A stretch of 64,000 bases of DNA from Malania oleifera. Lineage: Eukaryota > Streptophyta > Magnoliopsida > Santalales > Ximeniaceae. The DNA is taken from the NCBI RefSeq assembly GCF_029873635.1, contig NC_080421.1, positions 1,426,001 to 1,490,000 on the forward strand, in the 5' to 3' direction. Positions 1 to 11,774 of this stretch are shown here, piece after piece. The position numbers were made by a program, and so were the translations under genes. Position 1 is the stretch's first letter, and the number at the start of each line of letters is the position of its first letter. The notes below the pieces were generated by a model. That model saw only the letters and a list, made by a program, of their open reading frames with translations. It had not been told where the DNA came from and did not search any database.

Positions 1-18
1 AGATTTTAATTTTCTTAC

Positions 19-267
19 CAGGTAAATCTTGCTTCCATAACTACACTGCTTCAACAATTTCTTCACAGACTGAAGTGCCCTCTTCAAATTACCCAATGCA
101 GCAGCTGGGATCTGCCCGTCAGCCTCCCTCATCTCCTCCAAAAGAGGAATCAACAGCTTCAATCTCCTCACCAAGTTCAAACACTCCTTCCTCTGGGTTT
201 TCCTGTAACCCCCAAAAGCTCCCACCGCCTCAATCACTTCCACTAATTCCCCAATCTGTCTCTCCAT
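19..267 (-). CDS. U-box E3 ubiquitin ligase (PUB10-15 class), first coding exon, partial
   Basis: Reading from 267 down to 19 gives 83 residues, MERQIGELVEVIEAVGAFGG through to GSKIYL. It carries the YRKTQRKECLNLVRRLKLL stretch and a later LLEEMRE and GSKIYL, which match the helical U-box N-terminal domain of plant PUB proteins with ARM repeats. In that family this domain precedes the U-box (E2 binding) and the ARM repeats (substrate binding); those parts would lie left of position 1. The exon ends at a clear splice donor, GTAAGAAA on the minus strand (11-18). The start was chosen because the family begins a few residues before the conserved LVEVIEAV segment; the reading frame stays open upstream, so an earlier start cannot be excluded. 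The assignment to class is from family knowledge; the exact paralogue is not known. Confidence 0.85.
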
Positions 268-761
268 TTCTGATTTTCCCTTCCCAACTGGAACGAAAGT
301 TACCCTTCCCAGTTCCCACAACTTTAAAAACTCCTTGATTTTCCGGGAAAATGGAGCTTTCACAGAAAATATCTGAGGGCCACTTCAGTTTTCCCGGAAG
401 AAACCAGTTAAGAGTGCGTGAGAAAATAAGCCATTACCCATCCCTAGCTAGTCTCCTCTCCTCTCCTAGGCCGCGAAATGCCACCGATGAGGCATGTGTT
501 GTCATGTGCACAAAGATTTTTCTTGAGTTCCCACCACGACACCCAAATACATAGGGAGATTGTTGTATGAATCTTTTATACTACAATAATTTTAGCCCCA
601 TATTTTAATTATGTTACCATATCTCTAAAAGCTTGTGACTTTTATTTTTGAGTTTGAAGGAATTAAGGAGGATTATAAAATAAAAAATGAATTATTCCTA
701 ATTATATTATCCAAATTCATTCTTAATTCTACTCAAATTTAGAAATTAATACTTTACCCTT
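268..761. other. 5' flank of the U-box gene
   Basis: This stretch lies upstream of the minus-strand U-box exon and should hold its 5' UTR and promoter. It is mixed in composition up to about 550 and AT-rich after that. Two plus-strand reading frames here are by-products of the U-box exon and its leader. No unambiguous TATA box could be chosen. Confidence 0.4.
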
Positions 762-1400
762 TTTTTTTGGAAAGAGCGGAAAACCACCCACATGACGATC
801 CCGTTTCAAGTTTATTAATAACTCTCACTTATGGCAGAGAAATATCGTAAAAACAAAAGAACACTTTGAGTTTACATAATACCCAATAAAATATCTCATA
901 CATCAAATCAAACAAAAGAAGAAAACAAACATATGCCAAAACTAAAAGGAAACCAACTAAACATACCTCTCATGTAAGTCGTACTCATCTTATCCAATTT
1001 ATACAAACTTTTGATAATTCTGAGATGTTGACTACTATTTGTAAACAACTATTCCTCCCCATGACACCTTGTAGAGCCAAAGCATCTGCTATTTTATTTC
1101 TTTCTCTATACAAATGACTTATAGAAAAATTTACTCCCTCCAATAAACCACTAAACTACTCCCAAAAATCCCACAAATACCATAAATGGAATTTACTGGA
1201 TCTTATCCAATTTATTACAATATTCTAATCACATTCAATGTCAATATTGGTATGACCCAATTGTTTGCAAAGTTTTATTCTTTCCATCACTGATCTCAAT
1301 TCAATTTTATTATGATAACAAGAACCGAAATATTTTGAAAAACCAAAAATAAAAGAACAGTCTCTAGGGATGCCACCACCATTCGTCGGCCCTGGATTCA
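762..1400 (-). mobile_element. LINE 3' fragment with RNase H-like tail
   Basis: Reversed, the segment 1050-1400 reads as a degenerate plant LINE RNase H domain. Visible pieces are FIFGFSKYFG, then IELRSVMERIKLCKQLG, NIDIECD and NWIRS, then a final YRERNKIADALA-like motif. A 3' UTR-like part follows and then a T run at about 762-770, which is the poly(A) tail on the minus strand. The fragment is 5'-truncated, as usual for LINE insertions, and contains several stops. A possible short target duplication ATACTTT lies just outside each end but is weak. The 3' UTR block at 811-848 recurs at three other places in the window. Confidence 0.7.
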
Positions 1401-2614
1401 TACTTTCATTAGATTAAATATTTATTTAAATTTTACATTGTATTAATTGATTGCAGTCACATGTAGAGTTAAAAGAGATAAGAAGAATGAGATAAGACAT
1501 AAGCTATCTCCAATTGTATTGTCTAAACTCATCGAACATTAAAATGATATCTAGAACTTGTATTATATTGGTCAATTGTTGTCATACCTTGACTAACAAA
1601 ATTATTTGTTCGAGTTAGAAATTAAAATTTTAGATTTTAACTCAATCCAGTACCACTTGTAAGTTCAAACGTGGCACTACATCAAACATTATAATCAATA
1701 ATGAAATTATTTCTCGAGTCATTATTATTGTAATAGTTTGAGCCACACACTTTAATTATAATTTGATTTACATCTTACTCTCTATCATATGCATTGATTG
1801 TTGTCAAATCATAAACATATTTTTCCCATAAGTGTCCATTAAGTGAAATTATTAAGTCATGTTGTTTATGTTTTCAATAATTAATTGCCTTTTGAATTGC
1901 AAGAAACATTTAAGTAGTGATTTATGTTTTAATTAAAGTGTTAGACAAACCATCTAAAATTTCAAATTTTGACTAATAAATAGTCTAAAATCTAACGAGA
2001 TTAGGTAATCCAAATAAATAGTTTTTGGAGCCTATTAAATCAACGAATCAACATTTTTTACTTTGACTTTAATTTTGTAAATAAGATCAAATTAAATAAA
2101 ATATTGCAATCAATTTTGAGAATATGTTCACATTATAAATGAAAGTTTAATCATTGCCACATAGTTATTTGCTATTGTAAAACTACATATTGTGGACCAG
2201 AAATCAAAATTTTAACTTTAACACTAATACCTCTTGCGCATAAAGCATTTATTAATGTCCCAAAAATTATAACATAAAAATACTATCCAAATCCTTTATA
2301 TTAATTATTATGATGAGCCTTGACTAAATAAATCAATTACTATCCTATCTTAATTAATATTTTTTTAAGAAACAATTGTACAGTAGACACTAAAATCAAA
2401 CTAGTCAATTATTGATTTATAAAAAGTGACAGCTGTTAGTGAAAATGACATCCAAACATTTTACCTTTCATCCATTTATGTGTTGCATTTTAAGTATAAA
2501 CTCTCAAATTCATCTTTCAATAGAAAAATGATAAAAGTAAGACTCGTGACATCACAGACTCACATGACAGGAGGAGAGTGATTAAATGTTAAAACAAGTG
2601 AAATCACTCTCTTC
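1401..2614. other. AT-rich intergenic DNA, nothing recognised
   Basis: The stretch is strongly AT-rich with no long reading frame, no recognisable protein motif and no clear inverted repeat ends. I see no gene in it. Confidence 0.5.
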
Positions 2615-3340
2615 TAGACTAATGTGACAAAGTGGGTTAGCTCGTAATGGTAATGGGTCCATGTAAAACGACATTTGAAGAATTCGGCTTAGCGATAACA
2701 AAATAGGTCAAAGTGTCAGATTTGGGTTGGATCATATAAACGAGTTGGATTCGGATTGACATGTTTACAAATTGGTGAGTAAACCACAAACCCAAACCCG
2801 CTCAATTAGTAAACAGATTATAAATTGATACCCATTAAGTACTCATTAAGCAATGTATATTATATTATTTTAATTTTTTCTTTCAAATTTCACCAAATAT
2901 GATTTTTTTTTAAAAAAAAAAAAAAAACAACAACACTCTTTTATTATAATTTTTTTATATTATAACATTTGTAAGTTAGTAACACTTATTTATTATTTAA
3001 TTTATTACTCTCTTTAAATACCTTTTTTTAAAAAGTAATTTTAAATTTTAAAAATAGCACTTACGACCTATTTATTATTTTTTTCTCCTAACTACTTCAA
3101 AAAATGTAGTTATATAACTTACAAAAATGCACGGTGCATCATGTATACATCAAACATCATAATTTATATATTAAAAAAAAAACTAAACAAGCAACCCGAC
3201 AGGTATACGACTAACCGTCTATCAATTACATTATATTTGGTTGACTTGTTCATAAATAGGTTACTCAAATTCTTAAATGGAGGGGAAGAAGGTAATGGAT
3301 CACCCGTTGAGTCGCGAGTTGTTTTGTCACCCCTAATTTT
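2615..3340. mobile_element. hAT-like remnant
   Basis: The right end, on the minus strand, reads TAGGGGTGACAAAAC, which is the common terminal form of plant non-autonomous hAT elements. The left end contains a related GTGACAAAGTGGG. Both sub-terminal regions carry the ACCCGCTCAA and GGGTTGG type words typical of these elements. No 8-bp target duplication could be matched, so the limits are approximate and the copy is old. Confidence 0.35.
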
Positions 3341-4910
3341 GGCCGTAAATAGTGACGATGCACCCGAACCATGTGTGCCGAATCGCACCGAAAGAGTTAC
3401 CCATTGACCAACACACCTTGAGCAACACGTTGCAAGCTGCAATTAGGGTTTGGGGGCTTGAGGAAAACGGTAGGGTTTTGGAGTTTCTCGCGGGGTGGGG
3501 TTGGTAGGCTCAGAGTAAATGAGAAAATTTTGAAAAGCAGTTAATGGGTCACGCGGTTTTTTGACAATGCGTGACGCGTCTTCTCCCCTGCTCCACCTCC
3601 TTTCTGAAAAAAACTCTCTGGTTGATTTTGATTTTCGTGAGTAAAGAAAACCTAGGGGAGTGGAGCCTCCGCCTCCTTCATTTGTCGTCTTTCATTATTC
3701 GTGATTGCAGTCTGCAAATCCTCTCTGTTCTTTTCACGACTCCATGCCCCCTGATTTCTTCACCATCCATGGAATTGACTCATTCTTTTCTCTTTTCATT
3801 TCACTTTTTCGTCTTTCCTTTTTTGTAAAGATACCGTGTGGAACCCTTCAACCCCCATTTGCATTCCTGGTTTGTTCATAGAGTTAATCATTTTTATTTT
3901 TTAGATTCCAATATTATAAAAATAGGGGCAAGGGTAGATCTAAAATCACTTTAATTACATAAATAAATAAAAATCTAATAATTTTTAAATTAATAGAGAA
4001 AATTAAACATAAATTAGTGAAAATAAATTCATGTACTTGATCTCATGAAGAGTGCTCAAAAACCCGACCAACTCGTCTAATTCGCCCAATCCAAACTGAA
4101 CTGACTCAAAAAATTAGTTTCAAATGATTTACGAGTAGGTTGATGGTTTTCTGTTTTGCATAGACTGATCATGTGGATCGATTTACAGGTTTAGCCTCTA
4201 ATCCTCCTAATGTAAGTCTAAACTGTCTTTTTATAAATTACAAAATTGGATATGTAAGTCATCACCTATTCCATAACCCCCTCTCTCCCCTTTTTATTAC
4301 ACTCTTGACACTAAAGCTTAAGACTTTCGACATAAAAGTCTAATTTTTATTTATTTTTTTAACTATTAGGATGTCTTGTGAAACTCTTTTCATAATAATA
4401 AAAATATATAAAATGTCTTTCTCTCATAAAAAATTATTTATCAACAAATAATGATGGTGATTGACTTAGTCACAAGCCTAATAGTACTAATTGAGGTATT
4501 CTACCTAATTATATGTCATGTGAGTGTAGAACATAGATGCATACGCTATAAAATATGCAAAATTAATGCATGATTGAATGGATCTCACTTGTGACTCTCT
4601 TGTACTAGTTGTTTAGTTTGAATCGATGAGCTGGTTTTCTTAACTTATTCTAAAGGGGATTACTTATAATTTTGTTCTAATATGATTAAAAACTATGGGA
4701 TCAAAAACAAATGTTAGTGATGCTTAAAAACAAATTTTTGTTTATTAATTTGATATAAATTATTCTTTTTCACTCTCTTTCATTTCACAACTAAATATGA
4801 AAAATTGGATCATTCATATTTTCCTTTTATTTCTCTAATGCTTTCAAGTTTTAAATGTGACTTAAAATTTTTACCAAAGTTGGATTTAAAAAAAAAAGGA
4901 AATAATTTCA
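3341..4910. other. Intergenic stretch with a GC-richer, leader-like patch
   Basis: Positions 3420-3840 are richer in GC and CT than the surroundings and include AGGGTTT, a word common in plant 5' leaders. A 85-codon frame there (3571-3828) has no family resemblance, so no gene is called. The rest, to 4910, is AT-rich and empty of recognisable features apart from short hAT-like words near 4050-4190. Confidence 0.3.
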
Positions 4911-7900
4911 AAAGCCTACGTCCACGCTTTAGTACAAAGTTAAGGATTCCGCAATCCACCAAGGATACTCCTTCACCGGCGGAGAAGCCTTACAACTTGG
5001 GAACAAATCTCTACACTCGGGAATAAATCCCTACCGCGCTCACTAAGACCCTTCACTTCGGTTTACAAAGAACCTTCACCAACAACGGTTCACAAATAAC
5101 CTTTTACAAGATGATGGATAATACAAAACAATGCTCCTCACAATGAGCTGGTATCAAATACAATCAAACCTCACACTACTCTCTCGAGGAATGATTCAAA
5201 CAAGATAAGTGAGCACGAGAGATTGAGCACTTGGAATGAATAACTAAAATGCAAAGTGTTAGGTTTTGAATAAAATGATATTTTTCACTATGGACTTGTA
5301 TAAATCACCAAAACCATATCTAAACAAACCTAATAGCTTGTATTTATAGTCAAAATACCCAACTAGCCATTATTGGACCGTTTGAAGCAATTCCAAAACA
5401 AAATTAGTCGATTTTTTTTCCTATTAGCATCATTGTAACGACCCGAAGAATAATGGTATTTAAATAATAAAGAGGGAGGGAAATGGAAACATAAACAGAA
5501 TGAGGCAGCAGACGAAGCGTTCGTCGACGACGTTGCACTTTTGGATGTAATAACCTAAGGAATTTTCTCATAGCCTCGTCGACGAACACGGAAGATTCGT
5601 CGATGAGGGTACAAGAGGGTCTCGTCGACGACGGCATGTTTCGTTAGTGAGAAGATACCTAAAGGATGTTTTGGGCAATTCTGAATTTCGTTGACGAAGG
5701 GGAGAGTTCGTCGATGAATTGCTTCTTAGACTCGTCGATGAGATGACGTGGCTCGTCAACGAAGGCCGCAATATAAATAGTGTAACCCATGGATTTTTAC
5801 ACAGGATTTTCAACAGAAACTCTCTCTCTTCTCTCTCTACGGTCTCTCCTCCATCTCTCTTCGATTTCGGCCCTGTCAGTCGCTGGATCAACGATCTAAG
5901 GCCACCACGACGCTCCTGGCGAAGTTCTCTCCAAGTTTACCGGGGCGGATCATCGGTGGGATCGAGTTGAATTTCTCCCCAGGTTTAGGGTAAGGTCTTT
6001 TTATTATTCAAAATTAGGTTTTCCAGCAGTTATAGGAAATGAAGTAGACAAAGAAATAATGATGTTTTGTTCTGGTGAATATTGTTTTTAGGAAGTTGAG
6101 TGGGAAACCCTATGGGTGTAGGACCGATATCTAGTAGGGGCTTTCCAGTAGTCAGGTAAGGGAAACATGCTATGTTAGGAAACTTCATTATGATTTCAGT
6201 ACAAAATATAGGTTGTTATCAAGTTATTATTCAAATTATATATACGGTTTTTAGAGCCTGATTATAATAATATTTATTAGTGTGGCTTGAGTTGATTAGA
6301 GTACAGTACCATATTTATACAAACCATGAATACCATGTTTACAGTTTATGAACAGAAATACCATGATATTTACATGCTTATAGATTAAAGGATTTTCAGT
6401 ATACAGTATACTCAGAAAAATATATTTTCAGTAATTTCAGAATAATCAGTTTTTTAGTACCATAACATCCCAATATTTAGTTATATAGATAACAGTTTAG
6501 TTATACAGAAATCAGATTTTAAGTCAGTTAATTTATAATTTCAGATAAATTCTATGGGGTTGTGGTTATTTCAGAAATCATGGTAAAACAGTATGTTAAA
6601 GATATCAGCTACCTATATAATATCAGACCCTGATGGATCAGATTTAGTAGAGCACGGTACCATAACTACAGACATTCGGTTCAGAGTGCAACCATTTTAC
6701 TCAGATTGTAAGTGGTATGAGGTCGATCGTGCCCACGTCGGGACAGACTCTCCATCAGATATGGATTGAGGGGGCTGATCAGACTGCCAGAGTTCAGTTA
6801 ACTTACCCTGGTCGGCCAGCTAGGATAGATCCCGCCTTCGGGCTGCACAACACTGTCATGAGGGGTTAAATCATGACATACAACTATCCAAGGAAATTTT
6901 CTCAGATACTATAAGTATAAGTAGATTTCCAGAAATAATAGTAGTATTATAAAAAGTAAGTTTATATAGTTTTAATATATGTTATTTATACCAGCATTTA
7001 CAATTTCAGTTATCCATGATATTATTTTTAAATCAGAATATTTATACAGAAATATAGCTCATTGGCCACACACTAGTAATAGCATGTTTCGTCTTACTGA
7101 GCATTGGCTCATCCCAATGTTGAATTGTTTTTCAGGTGAACCACCTGGACGAGCAGATCAGGCTCGCAAGTAGAGGGGTTGTTAGTCTGCCCTGTTAAGG
7201 GCGAATAGTATTTTTGGGTAGTATTTTTGCATGCCTTGACTTCAGTAGGGAATAATTTTGAGGAGAACAGTGATTTATGTATAATTTATGGGATATTTAG
7301 ATGCTTTGGTATTATAATTTTTGTGGTTATATTTATGTATGTGACTTTCCACTATTTAGGTTAATGTTTGATATTAAAATAGAGGAAAATATTTTATTTT
7401 ATTAGCAGGTTGTTACAATTTGGTATCAGAGCATGAAATTTCACAGTAACTATTATAAAAAAAGAAAAGAAAAAGAAAGTAAGTGAAATCTCAATTAATT
7501 TAGCAGGATATTACAATCATTCTGCCCATTGGGCTCGTCGACTAGTGCCCTGCACTCGTCGACTAGTGTTGACTAGTGACTCGTCAACGAATTCCCTGTT
7601 CTCGTTGATGAGTGCCCTGAATCAAAAAAAGTTATCAACATGAAAGTTGTGAGATTTTTACTTATCTTTCTAAGGACACAAAGATTGTCATTTTTGGACT
7701 TCTCTAGCAAAAGTTATGCCCCGAAAATCGAAAAATGTTCAGGAAATTTAATTAGTGCATAACTTAAGTTTTAAACCCAACCAAAAAGCCTTTTAAATAA
7801 TTAAAACATTCTTGGACAAAAGTATATGAAATATATGAAGTGTAATAGAGTTTAATACTTGTCCAAATGAGTTTTCTCTTAAGTATAAGATATCTTGTTA

Positions 7901-8519
7901 ATAAAAACACATTTGAAAATTCATTTCAATATCTTATATGCTTAGTATGTCCTTTATGAAAATATACTTGACTTTCTTGAGTTTTTAGGACATAAAGCTC
8001 ATTTTGACACAACCGGAACCAAGTATAAAAATATTTTTAAAACTAGGATGTTAAAAATTTATCCCTTTGAAAACATATTTTGAGTTTAGGATTGTTTTTG
8101 ACAAACTTTTTGAATTTAACTTTGAAAACCATGAATGTGAGTTTGTGACTTTACTGCAATCCTATAAACTCAAGTGTTCTAATATATATATGCAATGCTT
8201 AACTCTTACTCAAAAATCATGCAAGAAACACACACACTAGAGTTACAACATAGACTACCTCAAACACTCCCCAAGTACATATAAGACTATATTAAGCTTC
8301 CTTTGGTCATGCTTGGGTCCTTCCGAGTACGTGTCCATTTGATCTTTTCTTCTTAACGTCTAATCGATCTGATCTTTGCCCTCGATCCAGTACTTCGTGA
8401 ATGTTCACTTGTACACGTACTAAGCATAATCTGTAAAGATGGAAGACACTAGGAACAACAAGTATGTTAATATCATCAAAACACAATAAGCCATGATAGT
8501 GTGGCTATCAAGGTTAACA
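4911..8519 (-). mobile_element. Copia-like LTR, left copy, interrupted by a Gypsy LTR stub
   Basis: On the minus strand this LTR starts TGTTAACCTTGATAGCC at 8519 and runs to about 4911, with the insert 5434-7520 in between. It is the reverse complement, with clear divergence, of the LTR at 18687-22047. Next to its start, on the minus strand, is a purine tract AAAAAGGCGGAGA, the expected polypurine tract. A TATA box TATAAATA lies at 5342-5350 (minus strand). The copy is broken and old. The Copia assignment rests on the end sequences, the polypurine tract and the primer site of the right-hand copy, not on coding sequence. Confidence 0.6.
5434..7515 (+). mobile_element. Gypsy LTR stub with primer-binding site, nested
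   Basis: An LTR begins TGTAACGACCCGAAG at 5434 and ends GGTTGTTACA at 7417. It is followed by TGGTATCAGAGC at 7421-7432, the initiator-methionine tRNA primer site. The whole insert ends at 7515 and is flanked by the 5-bp duplication ATCAT (5429-5433 and 7516-7520). A TATA box (ATATAAATAG, 5771-5780) follows an array of TCGTCGACGA-type words. A block at about 6820-6890 resembles the GGGCTGCACAAC block of the Gypsy LTRs at 9540 and 16540, which places it near the Tekay group. The element is broken; almost none of its interior is left. Confidence 0.8.
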
Positions 8520-8953
8520 TTCTCCGCCTTTTTGATGATGTCAAACCTATTAAGAATTTACTTAATCTTTTTATTTGTATTTATACTTACTATGGCTTGA
8601 TGTACAAAGATAAGCTAACCTAGAACCACTAATGGGTTTTTATAATCAAAACAAGATAATTAAGTTTATGTAGCCTCTATGGCTAACATTCTCTCCCTTT
8701 TTTATGATGACAAACCAATGGTGTTCTCCTATAGGGTATATTTTAAAGCTCTCCGTCAATTTATGCATATTCTTAGATAAGACTAACATTTGCTCCCCCT
8801 TACTATATGTATATAAGGTAAAAATATTTATCTATATTTTTCATATCTATTAGAGTTTTAAACATGCATACCATAAAAATAGAAAGTTCATGTAAGATAA
8901 AACAAATAAGCAATTAGAACTTTTATATTATCTTTGAATTACCACATGCATTC
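8520..8953 (-). mobile_element. 3' internal part of the left Copia-like element
   Basis: On the minus strand this stretch contains words such as TTTGACATCATC and GACAAACC with nearby purine tracts, as is common just upstream of the 3' LTR in Copia elements. It continues, after removal of the Gypsy insert 8954-18530, into 18531-18686, where CATCATCAAA and a CTCCCCCTTT tract (AAAGGGGGAG on the minus strand) are seen. No coding frame is visible. Confidence 0.5.
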
Positions 8954-9844
8954 TGTAACGTCCCTGAATTTCATAACATAAAATATCACATAATAAATAA
9001 AATGGTCAACCCGAACCCGTGGGTAGCGGGGACACCTGTCATACACAGCGGAAAACCTAGCAGCAGTACACATAAAATCTCAAACATCCAGTCATAAAAT
9101 ATAATACCAGAGCTTTCTATAACATTATGATACTGTACTACTATACATCCTCATGTACATCAAAATATCTCTAGGGTCAAACACAAAATAATTCTAACCC
9201 TAGTACAAAATCTTACCCTCCTCACAGGGTAATCTCACTAATCTCAACGGCGGTCTTGACCCGCCGGTCTCTCAGGGACTCCTGAAAAATGTAATAATAT
9301 TGGGGGTGAGACACTTCTCAGTAAGGGAAAATAAACTAAATACAGCTGTGTGGCAACATGAATATTTAAAGCATTTATACGTATATAGTACATTTCATAA
9401 CTCCATAAACATCATCATATCGTACTGGGTAAACATATATTTTCACATCTGTTAATAATTCATATCATACATAAAATCATTTGTTATAACTGTAGTACTG
9501 AAAATAAACCCAGGATGACTAGCTAGCTGGTGTCATGTATTACCCCCCATGACGGGTTGTGCAGCCCGAAGGCGGGACCCGACAATGGCTGGCCGACCAC
9601 TGTCGAATCAAATATGTCTGTAAGTACGATGAGCCCGCCACACCCTGGTCCGGACTGCCAGGTGGACGTCCACACTCTACTGAAAGCCACATCGACTATC
9701 CATCTCCCATCCCCTCGTGGGACGGTAGCACTAATAAGGCCTCGTGCCAAAATGAACCCATAGCTACGGTACCGAGCTCCTGGTCTGAACTAAACTAACA
9801 TCCTGGTTGTGAAAACGTATAATACATGATCATACGTAACATCA

Positions 9845-10025
9845 TTACGGCCTCGTGCCGAAAACATAGATACGGCCTCGTGCCGAAAATATAAATACAT
9901 ATAAATACGGCCTCGTGCCGATAACATAAATACGGCCTCGTGCCGATAACATAAATATATGGCCTCGCGCCAAAAACATAAATACGGCCTCGTGCCGATA
10001 ACATAAATATATGGCCTCGCGCCAA
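9845..10025. repeat. Tandem array of hairpin units in the LTR
   Basis: About seven units of roughly 25 bp contain CGGCCTCGTGCCG or its variant TGGCCTCGCGCCA, separated by AACATAAATA-type spacers. Each unit core is an inverted repeat (CGGC with GCCG, or TGGC with GCCA). A further partial unit lies at about 9734-9747. The same array is present in the other LTR. Confidence 0.85.
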
Positions 10026-11179
10026 AATTGTTTCAGGTATATATATATACTGAAAATATCTCATTTATCACACAATCGTCAAAACCATCACAACATAACT
10101 CATATTTTCATAAATGCCTGAAATCATGCTTGGTTCGTAAAATCTTTCACATCATAATACATTTCACATAAAATAATATTCATGCCACACATATGCTGTT
10201 AAAAGTCATACTTCATATTCTAAAAACGTGAATTATTTACATCTCATACATACATATACATTTTAATCATCATAGCAGTATTTTTCTCAATCGTACATTT
10301 CATGCGTAATACACAATATAACATATGCTTTTCTGAAAATAAATTTACTCATAATCAATAATAATTTGTATGAAAAATTACTGCTTTAGTTTATTCCCTT
10401 ACCTGACTATTCAGAAATTCCTTAGAACCCAAAATTTCACGCCCTTGGCGCCCGAAATTTAATTCCTGCAATTTACATTTTTCCCCAGATTAATTAATCT
10501 ATTTCTCCAAAATAATACTCATCTAGCCTTCCTTAGGCTCCATATACCTCAAATTAATATTTAAACTATTATTTAATATCCCTACTTAATTTTTTAAATT
10601 TTGCCTGCGGGTCCCAAAATTACACCCGCGACGCTCACCCGAGCCCTAAATTTCAAAAATCCCATTTCAGTCGCAGATGCTTAATATTTTAGCATTTCTA
10701 AATTAATGCTAATTAATTAAAAATAAGCCCCTTAATAATCGCCGCACCCCAAATTTGGAGTTTTGGCCCGACACCCCCACGAAAATTCCGTCCCACTAGA
10801 CTTGTAGAGAATCATCCCTAGATTCTCGTGGTGGTGTCCGTTCGTCAATTGGGCTTATATTTTACAAGAAATTAAAGAAAAAGGGGGAAATGACTTACCC
10901 CAGGGAATATGCCTACGCCGCTCCTACTATCGATCCGCTCCAGTAGAAATGACGGCAGCAGCGAATGGAGTCCAGTGGTATCTTCGGATTTTCGATCGGG
11001 CGAAAATCCGTCACGAAATCGAGGAGAGAGAGAGAGAGAACGTGAGGAGAGAGAGAGAGAGTGAGCTGCGTTGCAGCAACAGAGAAAAAATAAATAAAGA
11101 AGAAGAAGAAGAAGAAGATGATGATGATGTGGGGATGGGATGATGATGATGTGGGGATGGGATGTTTAAATAAAACATT

Positions 11180-11210
11180 TCATCCTGAAGCTTTCTGAAG
11201 CTTCAGGATG
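11180..11210. repeat. Perfect stem-loop beside the LTR TATA-like box
   Basis: CATCCTGAAGC is followed after a short loop by its exact reverse complement GCTTCAGGATG. On the minus strand, which is the element's sense strand, the TATTTAAA-like box at about 11162-11170 lies just downstream of it. The same stem-loop occurs near 18177-18207 in the 5' LTR. Confidence 0.7.
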
Positions 11211-11215
11211 TTACT

Positions 11216-11246
<31 letters not shown>

Positions 11247-11527
11247 TATTTAATTAATAATAATAATAATATATTTTATTAATAAAATAAAAATAAATTT
11301 TAATTAATTAATTTTTTTTTTCTTTTTTTTTTCTTTTTCTTTTTCTTTTAAATTCGATTAATTAATTAATTATTTTTTTTCTTTTTTTTTTTAAATTCAT
11401 TTAATAATTAATTAATTAATAATTATTATTATTTTTAATTATTTATTTTTAATATTTTTTTTTTTTATTTTTTTTTTTTTCGAAATCAATCCACTAATAT
11501 TTTATATCTCTTTTTGGGGTTTTTACA

Positions 11528-11539
11528 TTCTCCCCACCT
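11528..11539 (-). other. Polypurine tract of the young Gypsy element
   Basis: On the minus strand AGGTGGGGAGAA directly abuts the 3' LTR start TGTAAAAACC. This is the position and composition expected for the plus-strand primer. Confidence 0.8.
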
Positions 11540-11612
11540 TATAAAAATTTCGTCCTCGAAATTTGCCATTCCCCTATTTCCCTTTCTTAGCGAAACCACT
11601 TCTTATTTTTAT

Positions 11613-11652
11613 TAATTACCCTCACTTATGGCGGAGGAATACCGTGGTTACA
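11613..11652 (-). repeat. Short block shared with LINE 3' ends
   Basis: The block contains CACTTATGGCGGAGGAAT followed by ACCGTGGTTACA. Similar blocks are at 811-848 (LINE fragment), 26331-26370 (LINE tail) and 62745-62786 (second Gypsy element). Here it lies between the integrase end and the polypurine tract. Confidence 0.6.
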
Positions 11653-11774
11653 ATGAGGGCTCTGGGAGATTACAACTAGTCAAAATTCTCCCAAAACCAT
11701 TCATGTTTCAAAACTAAAAAACTTTATCTATCTTATGTTACACTATACAAATAAAAACTACAACAATATTCCAT

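Larger units (their letters stand above)
8954..11527 (-). repeat. 3' LTR of the young Gypsy element
   Basis: It runs from TGTAACGTCCC to GGTTTTTACA on the plus strand, 2574 bp. It includes a hairpin-unit tandem array (about 9845-10025), a GA-rich and GAA-rich tract (11020-11125), a perfect stem-loop at 11180-11210 and long AT/T-rich runs near 11220-11480. Short reading frames inside it occur identically in the other LTR and are not genes. Confidence 0.95.

Noticed and set aside
3571-3828. 85-codon frame in a GC-richer patch
   Set aside because: No family similarity and no convincing splice or start context.
9845-10025. CRISPR-like hairpin repeat array
   Set aside because: The spacers are short and repetitive and the array is duplicated in both LTRs of a retrotransposon.
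9523-10064. Several reading frames of 75-89 codons, repeated identically at 16519-17060
   Set aside because: They lie in both LTRs of the same Gypsy element and follow the tandem array; they are chance frames, not genes.
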